Part shown: one piece after another, positions 20,501 through 26,219 of the stretch
Layout of the letters: the number at the start of each line of letters is the position of its first letter
Position numbering within the stretch: position 1 is the stretch's first letter
Assembly (NCBI GenBank): GCA_964016985.1
Contig: OZ024828.1
Span: 5,109,701 to 5,173,700, forward strand
Length of the DNA stretch: 64,000 nt
Direction: 5' to 3'
DNA from: Anodontia alba
Taxonomy: Eukaryota > Mollusca > Bivalvia > Lucinida > Lucinidae
The notes under the pieces: generated by a model
What the model was told of the DNA's origin: nothing
Seen by the model: only the letters and a program-made list of their open reading frames with translations
Database searches by the model: none
Translations under genes and position numbers: made by a program

Positions 20501-20723
20501 ACTTTTTTATTTGATGTAGCTCAAATGTAAGATGTTTCTTCTTACAGACCCAAAGAAGAATACAGTTTTAAAGATTGATGGTAAAGATGTAGTTGTTCCA
20601 CAAGGTAAACCTATAGAAAACCCAGAAGGAAAAGGCAGTCGCTTTTCTGAGAGTGAATATCTTGTGTACAAGGAGAGCCAGAACAGAATTAGATACCTCC
20701 TTCTTATGGACTTTGATGTGTAA
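2400..20723 (+). CDS. PARP3: PARP3-like ADP-ribosyltransferase, copy A (8 exons, N-terminus outside window)
   Basis: Spliced gene: exons 2400-2535, 4054-4274, 7163-7228, 7798-7890, 11967-12053, 14298-14475, 18747-18905 and 20548-20723 join in frame (1116 nt, 371 aa plus stop), all with AG/GT boundaries. Residues 1 to about 170 form the PARP regulatory helical domain (KKMPLGKLSK, FYTVIPHDFG, DMLLVLGDIE). The rest is the ART catalytic domain with H (LLWHGT), Y (GSGIYFAS) and E (SESEYLVYK). The motifs RIMPHSGGRVG, MFLNEVALG and a C-terminus just after RYLLL match PARP3 better than PARP1 or PARP2. In vertebrates PARP3 is a nuclear enzyme activated by DNA ends; it transfers ADP-ribose from NAD+ and supports non-homologous end joining. 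The WGR domain expected upstream is not visible, so its exons should lie left of position 1. Introns are 0.6-4.3 kb and filled with repeats. No stop or frameshift is seen, so it looks functional. A second copy lies on the opposite strand at 58205-61123. Confidence 0.95.
2551..2771. repeat. TA-inserting MITE, family G (copy 1)
   Basis: Terminal inverted repeats CACCACAATCTCTTTATAAC and AAAGAGGTTGTGGTG, flanked by TA on both sides (Tc1/mariner-type target). The centre is a perfect hairpin around AATGACCATTTATGGTCATT. It begins 15 bp after PARP3-A exon 1. Confidence 0.8.
2772..3497. other. Intron sequence, unclassified
   Basis: AT-rich intron DNA with no clear repeat. CATAGCTCCAGATACGG near 3374 is the left end of a degraded family-B foldback element. 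Confidence 0.4.
3498..3562. repeat. Hairpin core (family E type)
   Basis: Palindrome TCAAACAGCGTAGCTCCTGA to GATCTACGCTGTTTG, with a GAGACAGCTCATTATGAGC centre. A variant of the GCAAACAGTGTAGA core. Confidence 0.65.
3820..4036. repeat. Foldback element family A (copy 1), abutting exon 2 acceptor
   Basis: Inverted termini GGGCCCAGTTGTTCAAAGC and GCTTTGAACAACTGGGCCC, with subterminal GTTAACTAACGA. One arm of the usual central hairpin is missing. It ends 17 bp before exon 2 starts at 4054. Confidence 0.85.
4054..4274 (+). CDS. PARP3: PARP3-A exon 2 (regulatory domain core)
   Basis: The acceptor TTTTCTAG ends at 4053 and the donor GTATGA starts at 4275. Enters in phase 1 and leaves in phase 0. 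It encodes DVKKMPLGKLSKSQIAKGF, ELSSKFYTVIPHDFG and the PPPI loop, which are hallmark regulatory-domain segments. The open frame upstream of 4054 is a foldback element, not coding sequence. Confidence 0.93.
4576..4849. repeat. Foldback element shell B2 (copy 2)
   Basis: Same layout as 1978-2254: AAACATACCTATCTAATTTT at the left, a palindromic GATTGTGGGTACTCACTAGA core, and AATAGGCTTGTTTTCATAAT at the right. Confidence 0.7.
4850..5358. other. Intron sequence with T-rich tract
   Basis: Mostly unique AT-rich sequence; a run of about 20 T lies near 5178-5197. No coding exon seen. Confidence 0.4.
5359..6142. repeat. Family E foldback element split by a nested tandem-core insertion
   Basis: Left part 5359-5518 carries CCCTAAGTATTGGGACAG and the core palindrome GCAAACAGTGTAGACCCGGA to GGTCTACACTGTTTGC. 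The matching right end (AATTTTAGGATATGG to CCCAATACTTATGGTAAATA) is at about 6085-6142, after the 5519-6078 insertion. Confidence 0.65.
5519..6078. repeat. Tandem-core element, about 140-bp unit
   Basis: Units share AACTTTTGAACTGTTTGAGA, TAGAGCCTT, GTGACAAGGGCTTCCCACTC and GACCTGTGACCTTGA, in about 3.5 copies. It ends with the palindrome TGTTTGTGTTTCACAAACACA, as in bivalve Helitron-associated repeats. Confidence 0.65.
6207..6452. repeat. Foldback element family A (copy 2)
   Basis: GGGCCCAGTTGTTCAAA at left, TTTGAACAACTTGACCC at right. The central arms are ATGTGAGTAGCTTTTGCA and TGCAAAAGGTACTCACAT. Confidence 0.8.
6451..6954. repeat. 181-bp tandem duplication of a B-type hairpin plus the left half of family A
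   Basis: CTGATTTCTCCACAAGAATA starts at 6451 and again at 6632. Each unit runs through a short hairpin into GGGCCTAGTTGTTCAAAGCA. The second unit continues into a complete family A element (6714-6954). Confidence 0.7.
7163..7228 (+). CDS. PARP3: PARP3-A exon 3 (66 nt)
   Basis: A long T tract and AG precede it; the donor GTAAGT follows. It encodes 22 residues starting VLGDIEIALTLQK, which joins exon 2 to give the PARP motif DMLLVLGDIE. Phase 0 at both ends. It would be missed by ORF length alone. Confidence 0.9.
7229..7797. other. PARP3-A intron 3, no feature seen
   Basis: AT-rich 569-bp intron. A short inverted repeat, AAATTTTTC around 7675-7740, flanks TTCTTGGAAATATAAG. Nothing coding or repetitive is recognised. 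Confidence 0.5.
7798..7890 (+). CDS. PARP3: PARP3-A exon 4 (93 nt)
   Basis: Acceptor ATTACAG, donor GTTAGT, phase 0 at both ends. It encodes 31 residues including EVPNPTDINYGLLNCELDLL, which aligns with the PARP3 segment that ends the helical domain (NY.LL.C.L.LLD). Confidence 0.9.
8148..8320. repeat. Foldback element shell D (copy 1)
   Basis: TTAACCCTTGTTCCGCTGA at left, TTCAGCATGATAAGGGTTAA at right. The core is TGCAAACAGTGTAGATCCAG with GGCTTCTGAAGAAGCC at its centre; the right core arm is partly deleted. Confidence 0.8.
8321..8645. repeat. Family B fragment plus family I hairpin
   Basis: GAGGTGCTTCTAATGAGAGA followed by CACAACATACATTT is a B-core arm. The family I motif (TGGAGACTCAAATCAGCCTG, CAGTCTGATCAAAGTCTTC) follows at 8395-8490. 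Confidence 0.5.
8650..9110. repeat. Unnamed element with inverted repeats
   Basis: Arms GAACATGGTTTTTCAATGCA at about 8966 and TGCATGAAAAACCATGTTTG at about 9070, with CATTAACATTTGCCAGGTC against GACCTGGTGAATGTTAATG inside them. A further ACAGCCATGCATTAACCGAC segment lies left. The family is not recognised. Confidence 0.55.
9359..10880. repeat. Tandem-core repeat family H (copy 1)
   Basis: Opens with CTCGCTTTGAAAAAGTGGGG and TACTGGATTTGCC, then repeats TTGGAGTTATGTCCCTTGGT, AGGTTTTCAAATTTTGCCAT and TCTCAGGAACTATGAAAGCT, and closes with GGGGCTATAGTCAGATCCTC. The same start, core and end occur at 23940-25325. Non-coding. Confidence 0.7.
10940..11220. repeat. Tail of a tandem-core or Helitron-associated element
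   Basis: Degenerate sequence ending in GGACGGACGGACAGACGGGC, the microsatellite found near the ends of elements of this kind. The core is not clear. Confidence 0.4.
11279..11326 (+). pseudogene. Diverged partial duplicate of PARP3-A exon 5
   Basis: Reads IEIYIKMIRENGYTSN, closely resembling IETYTKMTGQEGYTPK of exon 5. The T-rich upstream intron tract is also similar. An AG lies just before 11279 and GTTAGT follows 11326, so a 48-nt phase-0 exon is possible on paper. The WKVNRDGE half is missing, so any product would lack the first ART strand. Probably a relic of local duplication. Confidence 0.6.
11395..11593. repeat. Foldback element family B, near-perfect palindrome
   Basis: CTCCAGATAAGG to CCTTATCTGGG termini, AACCAAACAGTATTATTTTT arms, and a GTTGTGGGTACTCATTAGAA to TGATGAGAATCCACAAC core. 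Arms approach 90 bp each. Confidence 0.8.
11695..11805. repeat. Family I hairpin fragment
   Basis: GTGTCTTCTGGCATGTGCC, AAGATCAGCCTGCACATCC and TTTGATCAGGGCCTTCGCTG form the usual imperfect stem. Confidence 0.5.
11967..12053 (+). CDS. PARP3: PARP3-A exon 5 (87 nt)
   Basis: Acceptor ACACAG, donor GTACTC, phase 0 at both ends. It encodes 29 residues, VIETYTKMTGQEGYTPKIK then QVWKVNRDGE, covering the last helix of the regulatory domain and the first strand of the ART fold. A shortened, diverged copy of the first half lies at 11279-11326. Confidence 0.9.
12145..12355. repeat. Foldback element shell D (copy 2)
   Basis: Termini TAACCCTTGTCCTTCTGAAC and TTCAGCATGACAAGGGTTAA. Core GCAAACAGTGTAGATCCATA with GGCTTCTTAGAAGCC at its centre. 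Lies about 90 bp after exon 5. Confidence 0.85.
12356..12704. other. Intron sequence, unclassified
   Basis: A 29-codon frame from the ATG at 12449 has no recognisable similarity. No repeat seen. Confidence 0.4.
12705..12830. repeat. Family E foldback fragment
   Basis: ATAAATATTTGGGCATTAGG, then GCAAACAGTGTAGACTCAGA with a GCTCTAAAGGAGC loop and GGTCTGCACAGTTTGC. Confidence 0.7.
12905..13207 (-). repeat. SINE family 2, near full-length
   Basis: Reverse orientation: tRNA-like head at 13125-13207 with a box A-like TGGCTCAGTTGG and box B-like GGTTCAATCCC, conserved body (GACAACTGCCCTTCTTGAAT on +), and tail ending at GTTTGTGTTGAGG on +. A Pol III promoter is expected from the tRNA-like head. 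Confidence 0.8.
13274..13412 (+). repeat. SINE family 2, 5'-truncated, opposite orientation
   Basis: Contains CACAATACTGGTTAACCGC, AAGCCTGCCCAGTAAACG and AAACCTCAACACAAACA. It lies head to head with the 12905-13207 copy, about 65 bp apart. Confidence 0.8.
13413..13855. other. Intron sequence with part of a family E shell
   Basis: ATGGACTTGTTCAAAGTTTA near 13703 and ATTTAGAGTAAATACACAT near 13750 match the right arm of family E elements; no core is present. The rest is unclassified. Confidence 0.4.
13856..14088. repeat. Foldback element family A (copy 5)
   Basis: GGGCCCAGTTGTTCAAAAC at left, GCTTTGAACTATTGGGCCC at right. Central ATGTGAGTAGC and AAAGCTACTCACATTTTTTT. Confidence 0.85.
14298..14475 (+). 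CDS. PARP3: PARP3-A exon 6 (catalytic His and Tyr)
   Basis: Acceptor TTTTCAG, donor GTAATT; phase 0 in, phase 1 out. It encodes KLSNRKLLWHGTDVAVVAA, LRIMPHSGGRVGSGIYFAS and ENGKSADY. The NAD+-binding His codon is 14349-14351 and the Tyr codon 14439-14441. This is the most conserved exon and fixes the identification as a PARP of the PARP1/2/3 group. Confidence 0.95.
14508..14730. repeat. Foldback element shell E2
   Basis: TTAACGCATTTATGCCTAGC, then core AATCAATGTAGACCAGGATC with ATGCTACAGAATGTAGCAT centre, then AACCAGACACCCCTTAGAAA. The same shell is at 53299-53526. It begins about 30 bp after the exon 6 donor. Confidence 0.7.
14793..15010. repeat. Foldback element family F (copy 1)
   Basis: GGGGACTTGATACTTTT shell, core GAAAGGAAAGAATTTGCTCC to TTTCCTTTTAGAGTAGACCC, and right arm TTGTCACTCCTGAAATTATA. 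Confidence 0.75.
15205..15573. repeat. End of a tandem-core type element
   Basis: CACCAAGTTTGGTGAAAAAT, a GACAGATGGACAGACAG microsatellite-like stretch and terminal TATCATGTGGCTGG resemble the end at 35700-35760. The open frame across it is not a gene. Confidence 0.4.
15890..18165. repeat. Tandem-core Helitron-associated type element, interrupted by a LINE fragment
   Basis: Begins AACTCACCTGAGCCGAAGG and ends CAGGTGAGCAATTCATGGCC then CATGGGCCTCTTGTT, the end signature of a widespread bivalve repeat. Inside, units of several hundred bp repeat AACAAGATGGCTGCCATGCC, CCATATATGGTAAAAACAC, CTTCTCCAGAACC and GTTGACCTTTGACC. Interrupted at about 17475-17757. Confidence 0.7.
17475..17757 (-). pseudogene. 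LINE reverse-transcriptase C-terminal fragment (RTE-like)
   Basis: The minus-strand frame reads NGHVEHSNGAVKTAFNIQ, RPKMTWKQLTERDCREW, DRHTWRSGVRSAMHAASQL and GRGPTVW. This GHV...RPKMTWK...CR.W...W..GVR pattern is the far C-terminus of RTE-type non-LTR retrotransposon polyproteins. No RT core is present, so it is a 5'-truncated insertion within the surrounding tandem-core element. Family assignment is from memory of the pattern. Confidence 0.7.
18345..18722. repeat. Array of four tandem family B hairpins
   Basis: ACATATGTTGTGGTACTTAT (or CTCAT) starts at about 18367, 18447 and 18526, each with its complementary arm. A fourth, altered hairpin follows (AAAACATGTGCTTCTCATGA), and GGATACCCCCTCTTATC closes the shell. 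It ends about 25 bp before the exon 7 acceptor. Confidence 0.8.
18747..18905 (+). CDS. PARP3: PARP3-A exon 7
   Basis: Acceptor TTTCAG, donor GTATGT; enters with 2 nt of a split codon and leaves in phase 1. It encodes ELGIMFLNEVALGKEKHI and GYDSVLAVGRTEP, the ART strands that carry the conserved MFL.EVALG motif. The homologous copy-B exon is 60980-61123, which is 15 nt (5 codons) shorter at its start. Confidence 0.94.
18933..19142. repeat. Foldback element family E
   Basis: ACCATATTTGGAAAGACAGA, core GCAAACAGTGTAGATTCAGA to TGGATCTACAATGTTTGCC, then TGAATATTTAGGGTAAATAT. Starts about 28 bp after exon 7. Confidence 0.8.
19147..19370. repeat. Foldback element shell E3 carrying the GCAAACAG core
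   Basis: Different termini, ACGGTAAATGTCCTAAAATT and AAATTTTAGGACATTTGCCG, around the core GCAAACAGTGTAGACCCTGA with GCTCCTTCAGGAGC loop and GGTCTGCACTGTTTGC. Confidence 0.8.
19395..19560. repeat. Family I fragments
   Basis: CAGCAAAGACTCATATCAGC, CAGTCTGATCAGAGTCTTCA and a second, degraded half. Confidence 0.5.
19821..20025. repeat. Foldback element shell D (copy 3)
   Basis: TTAATCCTTCACTTGCTGAA to TTCAGCATGACAAGGGTTAA, with a GCAAACAGTGTAGATCCAGA to GGATCTGCACTGTTTG core. Confidence 0.85.
20070..20200. repeat. Family I hairpin
   Basis: GACAGCAAAGGCCCAGATTA to TGATCAGGGCCTTTGCTGTC, with TGCACAGATGGGCAG between. Confidence 0.55.
20258..20459. repeat. About 200-bp near-perfect palindrome with B core in a distinct shell
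   Basis: GAGGAGTTGTTAAGGAGGAG and AGTATTTGGTGATAATT are mirrored by AATTATCACCAAATACTCCT and AATAACTCCTC. The centre is GGGTACTCATTAGAAGTGCC to CACTTCTAATGAGTACCC. It ends about 88 bp before exon 8. Confidence 0.85.
20548..20723 (+). CDS. PARP3: PARP3-A exon 8, terminal (catalytic Glu, stop TAA)
   Basis: Acceptor CTTACAG. It encodes VVVPQGKPIENPEG, SESEYLVYKESQNRIRYLL and ends MDFDV, stop TAA 20721-20723. The catalytic Glu codon is 20655-20657. Length (176 nt) equals the copy-B terminal exon. A SINE begins about 8 bp after the stop. Confidence 0.95.
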
Positions 20724-20730
20724 TCAAAAT

Positions 20731-20830
20731 GGTGAAGCATCCAGGTGGTCAAGTGGTTAGCACTCCCAACTTCAGATCACGAGGTCCAAAGTTTGAATCC
20801 AGCTAGAATTCAACCTATGACTGAACAGAA
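20731..20830 (+). repeat. SINE family 1, tRNA-like head only
   Basis: GCATCCAGGTGGTCAAGTGG, TTAGCACTCC (box A-like) and GTTTGAATCCAGC (box B-like). Starts about 8 bp after the PARP3-A stop. Compare the fuller copy at 23710-23920. Confidence 0.65.
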
Positions 20831-20864
20831 ATCACTTAGAAAGATGTTTTTTGCTTAGATTTTA

Positions 20865-21325
20865 ATTTTAAATGAAAATGTCTGTTTTGGTTGACTGTAT
20901 GTTAATTGTATCTTATCAGAAACCATTTATCTTTTCTATTTCTGTGCTTTGATATAAAATCTTTTCCCTAAAATCAAATTTGTTGCCAAAAATTGGTCTG
21001 ACCTATGCTGTCTATAGTATTAGAGATTTTTTTAAAATTCTCATCTGAGGAATTTGTTTTTTGCTTTTTCCACTGATTTTTTATTTGATGCTTTACAACA
21101 ATACTTTGAAAATTTCAGAATATTTGAATGAGTGGAACTAATTGAAAACCCACCTCCAGTCTATCTACCCTACTGATTTTTGCATTATCTGCAGCTATTT
21201 TTTAAGTATGGTAAAAACAAAAATATTTTAAATTTTTAAAACCAGTGAATAAAATAAAACTTCTTGGGCATAGGTAGTTATGATAAAAGGCATGCATTAT
21301 ATTGTGATAAATATTTGGAAATTTT
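20865..21325. repeat. Diverged direct repeat, right copy
   Basis: Partner of 1360-1815. AATAAAATAAAACTTC near 21247 contains poly(A)-signal hexamers that could serve PARP3-A, but the same motif is in the left copy, so it belongs to the repeat. A run of about 26 A follows at 21357-21382. Confidence 0.55.
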
Positions 21326-21352
21326 TCTTCTTTTGTGTAAAGTGCAATGTAA

Positions 21353-21383
<31 letters not shown>

Positions 21384-21527
21384 CATTTTTTTTGAAAGAT
21401 GCAGAAAGAAGAGTAGATCTTGAGAAAAGAGTTAGTTTTGAAGACTAAGATTTCAAAGCATTCCTAGGAAATCGATGGAATTCCATAAATCCAGATTAGT
21501 AGAGTATTAAGTTAAATATTTTTGGCT

Positions 21528-21725
21528 TAAGGGGATTAGATATACTTTTAGGGAAGACAACTCTGTCAGAACTGTAAGTCCCTTATGGAAAGGGGTCTAA
21601 TCTAATAGGAAAGAATTTACTGCCAAAGGAAGCAAGTTTCTTTTTTATAGAGAATACCTATTCAGAAGGGGGCTGTGTGTGGAGGAAAGCAGACAGGAAG
21701 TCGCTTCCCTTGTAAAATATGGCAC
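21528..21725. repeat. Foldback element family F (copy 2)
   Basis: AAGGGGATTAGATATACTTT shell, core AAAGGGGTCTAATCTAATAG with GGAAAGAATTTACTGCC, then AGAAGGGGGCTGTG. Confidence 0.6.
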
Positions 21726-21759
21726 TAATCTACTTAATGTATCCGATTGCCTTATCATG

Positions 21760-21985
21760 AGAAAAGGGTCTTTACATCATATGTGAAAACAAAAGTCCCA
21801 GGTCAACCTGCATACACATGCAGTTTGATCAGAAACTTTATTGTTTGTCTATATACTCAACAGTAGCCAAACATTCTGTAAGAGGACACAGTAAGGGTTT
21901 TGATCAGACTGGATCCCTCCTTTCAGAATTTGTATGCACAGGCTGATCTCTACCTTTACTGCCTACATATGTCATATGATCCGTT
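21760..21985. repeat. Family I hairpin, degraded
   Basis: GTCCCAGGTCAACCTGCATA, CATGCAGTTTGATCAGAAAC and a mirrored CAGGCTGATCTCTACCTTTA. Confidence 0.45.
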
Positions 21986-22009
21986 TTCTTGTGACAGAAC
22001 TCATTTAAG

Positions 22010-22232
22010 GAGACTTGATACACTGGGTGGATTTTCTGCCATTTTGTACAGGGGAGAACTTTTGTGACTTCTACACACCAAAACCCTTTTGTAAAGGGGT
22101 CTACTCTAAAAGGAAAGAATTTACTCCCACGGGGAGCAAATTCTTTCCTTTTGGAGTAGACCTCTTTTCAGAAGGGAGGCAGAAACAACTTTGACTGAAT
22201 TACCTCCCCAGAAAAGTATGTTCATTCCCTAT
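22010..22232. repeat. Foldback element family F (copy 3)
   Basis: AGGAGACTTGATACACTGGG shell, core AAAGGGGTCTACTCTAAAAG, GGAAAGAATTTACTCCC and its complement through TTTTGGAGTAGACCTCTTTT. Confidence 0.8.
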
Positions 22233-22237
22233 AATTA

Positions 22238-22528
22238 CAGTTGACTCCCGTTATCTCGAACTCGCTTATCTCGAATAACCGCTTATCTCGAAGTAAAAAT
22301 CTGGTCCCTGCCTAAACATGAAAATCTAACAACATGTAAAAAAATATTGTGGAAAAACAATATTTTCAATATATCTCTAACTTAAAGGGTCCAATTACAC
22401 ATATATTTGTTAAATGTGGTTAATCAAATTAGTTTTTATGCAATTCTGCAAATCTGATATGTCGAAGTACAGATATCTCGAAGTATTTCAGAGGGTCCCT
22501 TAGAATTTGAGATAATGAGAGTTGACTG
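22238..22528. repeat. Pogo/Tigger-like MITE, family with TTATCTCGAA termini (copy 1)
   Basis: CAGTTGACTCCCGTTATCTC at left, TTGAGATAATGAGAGTTGAC then TG at right, with TA on both sides. Internal GCTTATCTCGAA repeats. A second copy is at 56880-57203. Confidence 0.8.
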
Positions 22529-22854
22529 TATTGTTGAATTACCAAAATCATGTTTACATTCTATTTTCATTTTGTTATACAGTTTATTTTTTTTTTTAAT
22601 GTGAAAAATACTCCTAGAATTGTAATATTGTTTAGCTGACATTTCTGTAAATATTCATTTTGATTATCATTTGATTATATCCAGATAGAATTTTTGTTTA
22701 TACATATATTAAACTAAAATTTTAAAACTGTGGTATTTTTATAGAATTCATAGAGCATACAAGGACAACAAACTGTGATTAAATTTATATATAATATGTA
22801 ATTGTTTTATTGATACAAGAATTACACAGAGTCCTATCATGAGACAACCTATAT
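22529..22854. other. Intergenic sequence downstream of PARP3-A
   Basis: AT-rich; no repeat or gene recognised. Confidence 0.4.
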
Positions 22855-23045
22855 TAGGACATTGCTCGCATACATAATCTAGTTAGGGCATGTGCAGTTT
22901 TCCCTAACTTTTAGATCTTTTGTTTTATAGACCTTAGAAAATGAACTGTACATTCCATAGCCAGTTTGCAGATGTGGATTTTGTACTCTGGGCATTTCCA
23001 TTTGTCCAGAGACGGGGTTTCTCATTGCTCAACTGACATTAGTGA
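22855..23045. repeat. Segmental duplication, left copy
   Basis: TATATTAGGACATTGCTCGC, TTAGGGCATGTGCAGTTTTC, GAAAATGAACTGTACATTCC and CTCTGGGCATTTCCATTTG recur in order at 25738-25860 and 26115-26190, there split by a family A element. Confidence 0.65.
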
Positions 23046-23113
23046 TCTGATCATGTGCCATATTGTTAGTTATATAAAATGTTAGTTATATAAAATATAT
23101 ATTTGTGATTATA

Positions 23114-23327
23114 TTAACCCTTGTCCTGCTGAGCCCTGATATACCCTGCCTTTGCAAACAGTGTAGATCCAGATCAGTTTGCTTCTGAAGAAGCCAACTG
23201 ATCTGGATCTGCACTGTTTGTCATTCAGTATGTGAATTTATATCAACAACCTGGATCAAGTAATCTGATTGGCTGAAAACTGGAAGTAGGCATGACATCT
23301 TAATTTATTCAGCATGACAAGGGTTAA
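23114..23327. repeat. Foldback element shell D (copy 4)
   Basis: TTAACCCTTGTCCTGCTGAG to TTCAGCATGACAAGGGTTAA, with core GCAAACAGTGTAGATCCAGA. The best-preserved copy. Confidence 0.9.
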
Positions 23328-23329
23328 TA

Positions 23330-23525
23330 CTTAGCATGTTAGATAAAAATTTCAGCAGGCAACATTTTGAAATATTTTTATTTTTCCCAGAAAACAGGAT
23401 TTGACATTTCATGCAAATTGTCTCCAAAGGAGACAATTTGCATGAAATGTTGAATCCTGTTTTCTGGGAAAAATAAAATGTTATCAGTTTTTCTGTTGCT
23501 GAATTTGCCCTTTGCGTGCTAAGTA
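23330..23525. repeat. Foldback element family C
   Basis: ACTTAGCATGTTAGATAAAA shell, core ACATTTCATGCAAATTGTCT to AGACAATTTGCATGAAATGT with CCAGAAAACAGGAT arms, and TTTGCGTGCTAAGTAAT. Confidence 0.8.
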
Positions 23526-23709
23526 ATAAAGTTCCTTATACCATACTTATCATGTTTTGTCTGCCCATGTTGTTAAATATGTTTAATATTTGTATTTTCT
23601 CAGAAACTAATTTTAATTCGGAGCTGAGCATGTAAACTTAAATAGTGAAATGAGCTTGCATATCTGTGCTGTCAGCCCTGGATAATAAGCTCTATTTCAA
23701 CCCAAATTT

Positions 23710-23920
23710 GATGCATCTGGGTGGCCGAGTGCTTAGCACTCCAGATTTTAGATCATGATGTCCAGGGTTTGAATCACGCTGGAGGTGAATTCACCTCATG
23801 ACAGTACGGCACTTCATTGCACAGCCTTCCATTATCATCCTTTCATTGTCTCAGTATGACTTAAATAATGTTGAAAAGGATATAAAAGATCAAACCATTA
23901 TCATCATCATCTTCAACCCA
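23710..23920 (+). repeat. SINE family 1, full-length
   Basis: tRNA-like head GCATCTGGGTGGCCGAGTGC, TTAGCACTCCAG and GGTTTGAATCACGCTGG, a body with TGACAGTACGGCACTTCATT, and an (ATC)n tail at about 23900-23912. Inverted copy at 60674-60868. Confidence 0.75.
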
Positions 23921-23939
23921 AATTTATTGATGTTTTTAT

Positions 23940-25325
23940 TATAGACCCGCTTTGAATAAGTTGGGCTATACTGGATTTGCCTTGTCATTCTGTCAATCCT
24001 TTTGTCCATCATTCCTTCCTTCCATCTAGTTATCAGATAATTTTTCAGCACACATTTCTCAAGAACTGGAAGGGTTACAAAGTTGAAACTTGCTACACAT
24101 ATACCCAGTGGGTTGATGTATCGTATGTACCGGAATCAGGGGCAAGGGCCCATTACTCTTGGAGTTACATTTCTTGATAGGTTTTTACAATTTACCACTA
24201 ATGAAAAATTTTCGTTACAGATTTCTTAGGAACTATGAAAGTTGTAAAGATGAAACTTGGTACACACATGGACAATGGGCTGTTGTATCATGTGTACCAG
24301 AATCAGGGCCAAGAGCTATTAACTCTTGAAGTTACATTGTTTGATAGGTTTTATAATTTGCCATTAATGAAAAATTTTCGTCACATTTTTCTCAAGAACT
24401 GTATGGGTTACAAAGTTGAAAGCTGGTGTACACATGGACAGTGGGTTGATGTATTGTGTATACGAGAATCGGGGCCAAGGGCTCATAATTTTTGGAGTTA
24501 AATCCTGTGATAGGTTTCACAATTTGCCATCAATGAAAAATTGATAGGTTTTACAATTTACCATCAATGAAAAATTTTCGTTACAGGTTTCTCAGGAAAT
24601 ATGAACGCTGTAAAGTTGAAACTTGGTACACACATGGACAGTGGGCTGATGTATCATGAATACAAGGGCCTATAAGTCTTGGAGTTACATCTATTGATAG
24701 GTTTTACAATTTTGCCATTAATGAAAACATTTTGTCACACTTTTCTCAAGTAAGGGTTACAAAGTTGAAACCTGGTTCACACATGGACAGTGGGCTGATG
24801 TAATGTGTATACCAGAATCAGGATCAATAGCCCATAACTCTTGGAGTTAAATCCCTTGATATGTTTTACAATTTGCCAGAAATAATAAATTTTCATTTCA
24901 GGAGCTATGAAAGCTCTAAAGTTGAAACTTGATACACACATTGACAGTGGGCTGTTGTATCGTGTATATCAGAATCAGGGCCAGGGGCCTATAAATCTGG
25001 GAGTTACATCCCCTTGATAGGTTTTACAAATTTCCATAAATGAAAACTTTTTGTCGCACTCTTCTCAAGAACTGGAAGGGTAACAAATTTAAAGCCTGGT
25101 ACACACATGGAAAGTTGGTTGATATATCATGGGTACCGGAATCGGGTCCAAGAGCCCATAACTCATGGAGTTAAATTCCTTGATAAGTTTAATGTTGCCA
25201 TGTTACCATGTCCTACAATGATGTATCTGGTAAGCATGAATTAAAAATATTTCAACACTATGGGTATTTCTCCTCTGATAGTGCTGCAACGAGGCTATAG
25301 TCAGATCCTCCGACAGCGTTAGTTT
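23940..25325. repeat. Tandem-core repeat family H (copy 2)
   Basis: Starts CCCGCTTTGAATAAGTTGGG and ends GAGGCTATAGTCAGATCCTC, the same frame as 9359-10880. Units of about 170-230 bp share CTTGGAGTTACATCTATTGA, TAGGTTTTACAATTTGCCAT, TTGAAACTTGGTACACACAT and GGACAGTGGGCTGATGTAT. Confidence 0.7.
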
Positions 25326-25430
25326 CTTTTTTTCTTCACAAAACACATGTTGTAGGCATGCATTAGAAGCACCTCAGCAAGGCTCTGATAATGAGTACCC
25401 ACAACATACATTTTTGTGAAGAAGTAAGCA
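25326..25430. repeat. Family B hairpin
   Basis: CACATGTTGTAGGCATGCAT, AGAAGCACCTCAGCAAGGC and ATGAGTACCCACAACATACA. Confidence 0.7.
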
Positions 25431-25737
25431 GTAAGAAAACGGTTTGTCTGCATACATTGCCTATCTAGTGCTATGATAATCTATTCAGGGCAGTGCTTTT
25501 GGCATGCATGTATAATCTCTGGACCATCAACATGTATGAAGAAAGTAAATGCTGGCAGAGACTAGTTTTTAAGAGAATAATGGAATAAACATATTACGGA
25601 TTAACAGATTATGAGAAAATATCAAAAGGTTTTAAGCTTAACATATGAGGCATGGAATTTATATAGCATTATTTTTCTACACATTCCCCTTGTAAATCAA
25701 TACATTTTGTCCACCTCTTCATTAAGTCACATTGACA
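25431..25737. other. Intergenic, unclassified
   Basis: AT-rich; nothing recognised. Confidence 0.4.
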
Positions 25738-26190
25738 CCTATATTAGGATATTGCTCACTTGCACAGTCTTCTGGTTAGGGCATTTGCAGTTTTCCCAAA
25801 TGTTTAGATCTCGTGCCTTGTAGACTAGATTTTAGAAAATGAACTGTACATTCCTTAATCAAGGCCCAGTTGTTCAAAGAATCATAAGCTTAACATGCTT
25901 GTTAGTGGTCAAAATGTTAACTGTTCTAGTAAGTACAATATCTAATTCACAGGTATTTTTGCTGGAAAAAAGTGAGTAGCTTAGCTTTTGCAAATGCAAA
26001 AGCTACCGTACTCACATTTTTTCAGCACAAATATTAGCGTACATGCCATATTTAATAATCAAAGTTTTAACAATACGTTAACTAATGACATTGTTATTTT
26101 TGAATAACTGGGCCCAGTTTGCAAACATGGATTGTTTTCTCTGGGCATTCACATTTGCCCTGAGATCGGTTTTCTATAAAAGTCTGAATT
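25738..26190. repeat. Segmental duplication, right copy, split by a family A element
   Basis: TATATTAGGATATTGCTCAC to GAACTGTACATTCC (25738-25854) and AGTTTGCAAACATGG to CTCTGGGCATTCACATTTG (26115-26165) correspond to contiguous sequence at 22855-23010. Confidence 0.65.
25863..26115. repeat. Foldback element family A (copy 6)
   Basis: GGCCCAGTTGTTCAAAGA to TTGAATAACTGGGCCC. Central AAGTGAGTAGCTTAGCTTTT and AGCTACCGTACTCACATTTT. Confidence 0.85.
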
Positions 26191-26219
26191 TTAAGCTTGA
26201 ACATCATCCATAGTTATTA

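Noticed and set aside
21240..21260. AATAAA as the PARP3-A poly(A) signal
   Set aside because: Present also in the diverged repeat copy at 1360-1815, so it cannot be called a gene-specific signal from sequence alone.
23710..23785. Possible tRNA-Ser/Leu gene
   Set aside because: The same sequence continues into a SINE body with an (ATC)n tail, repeated inverted at 60674-60868.
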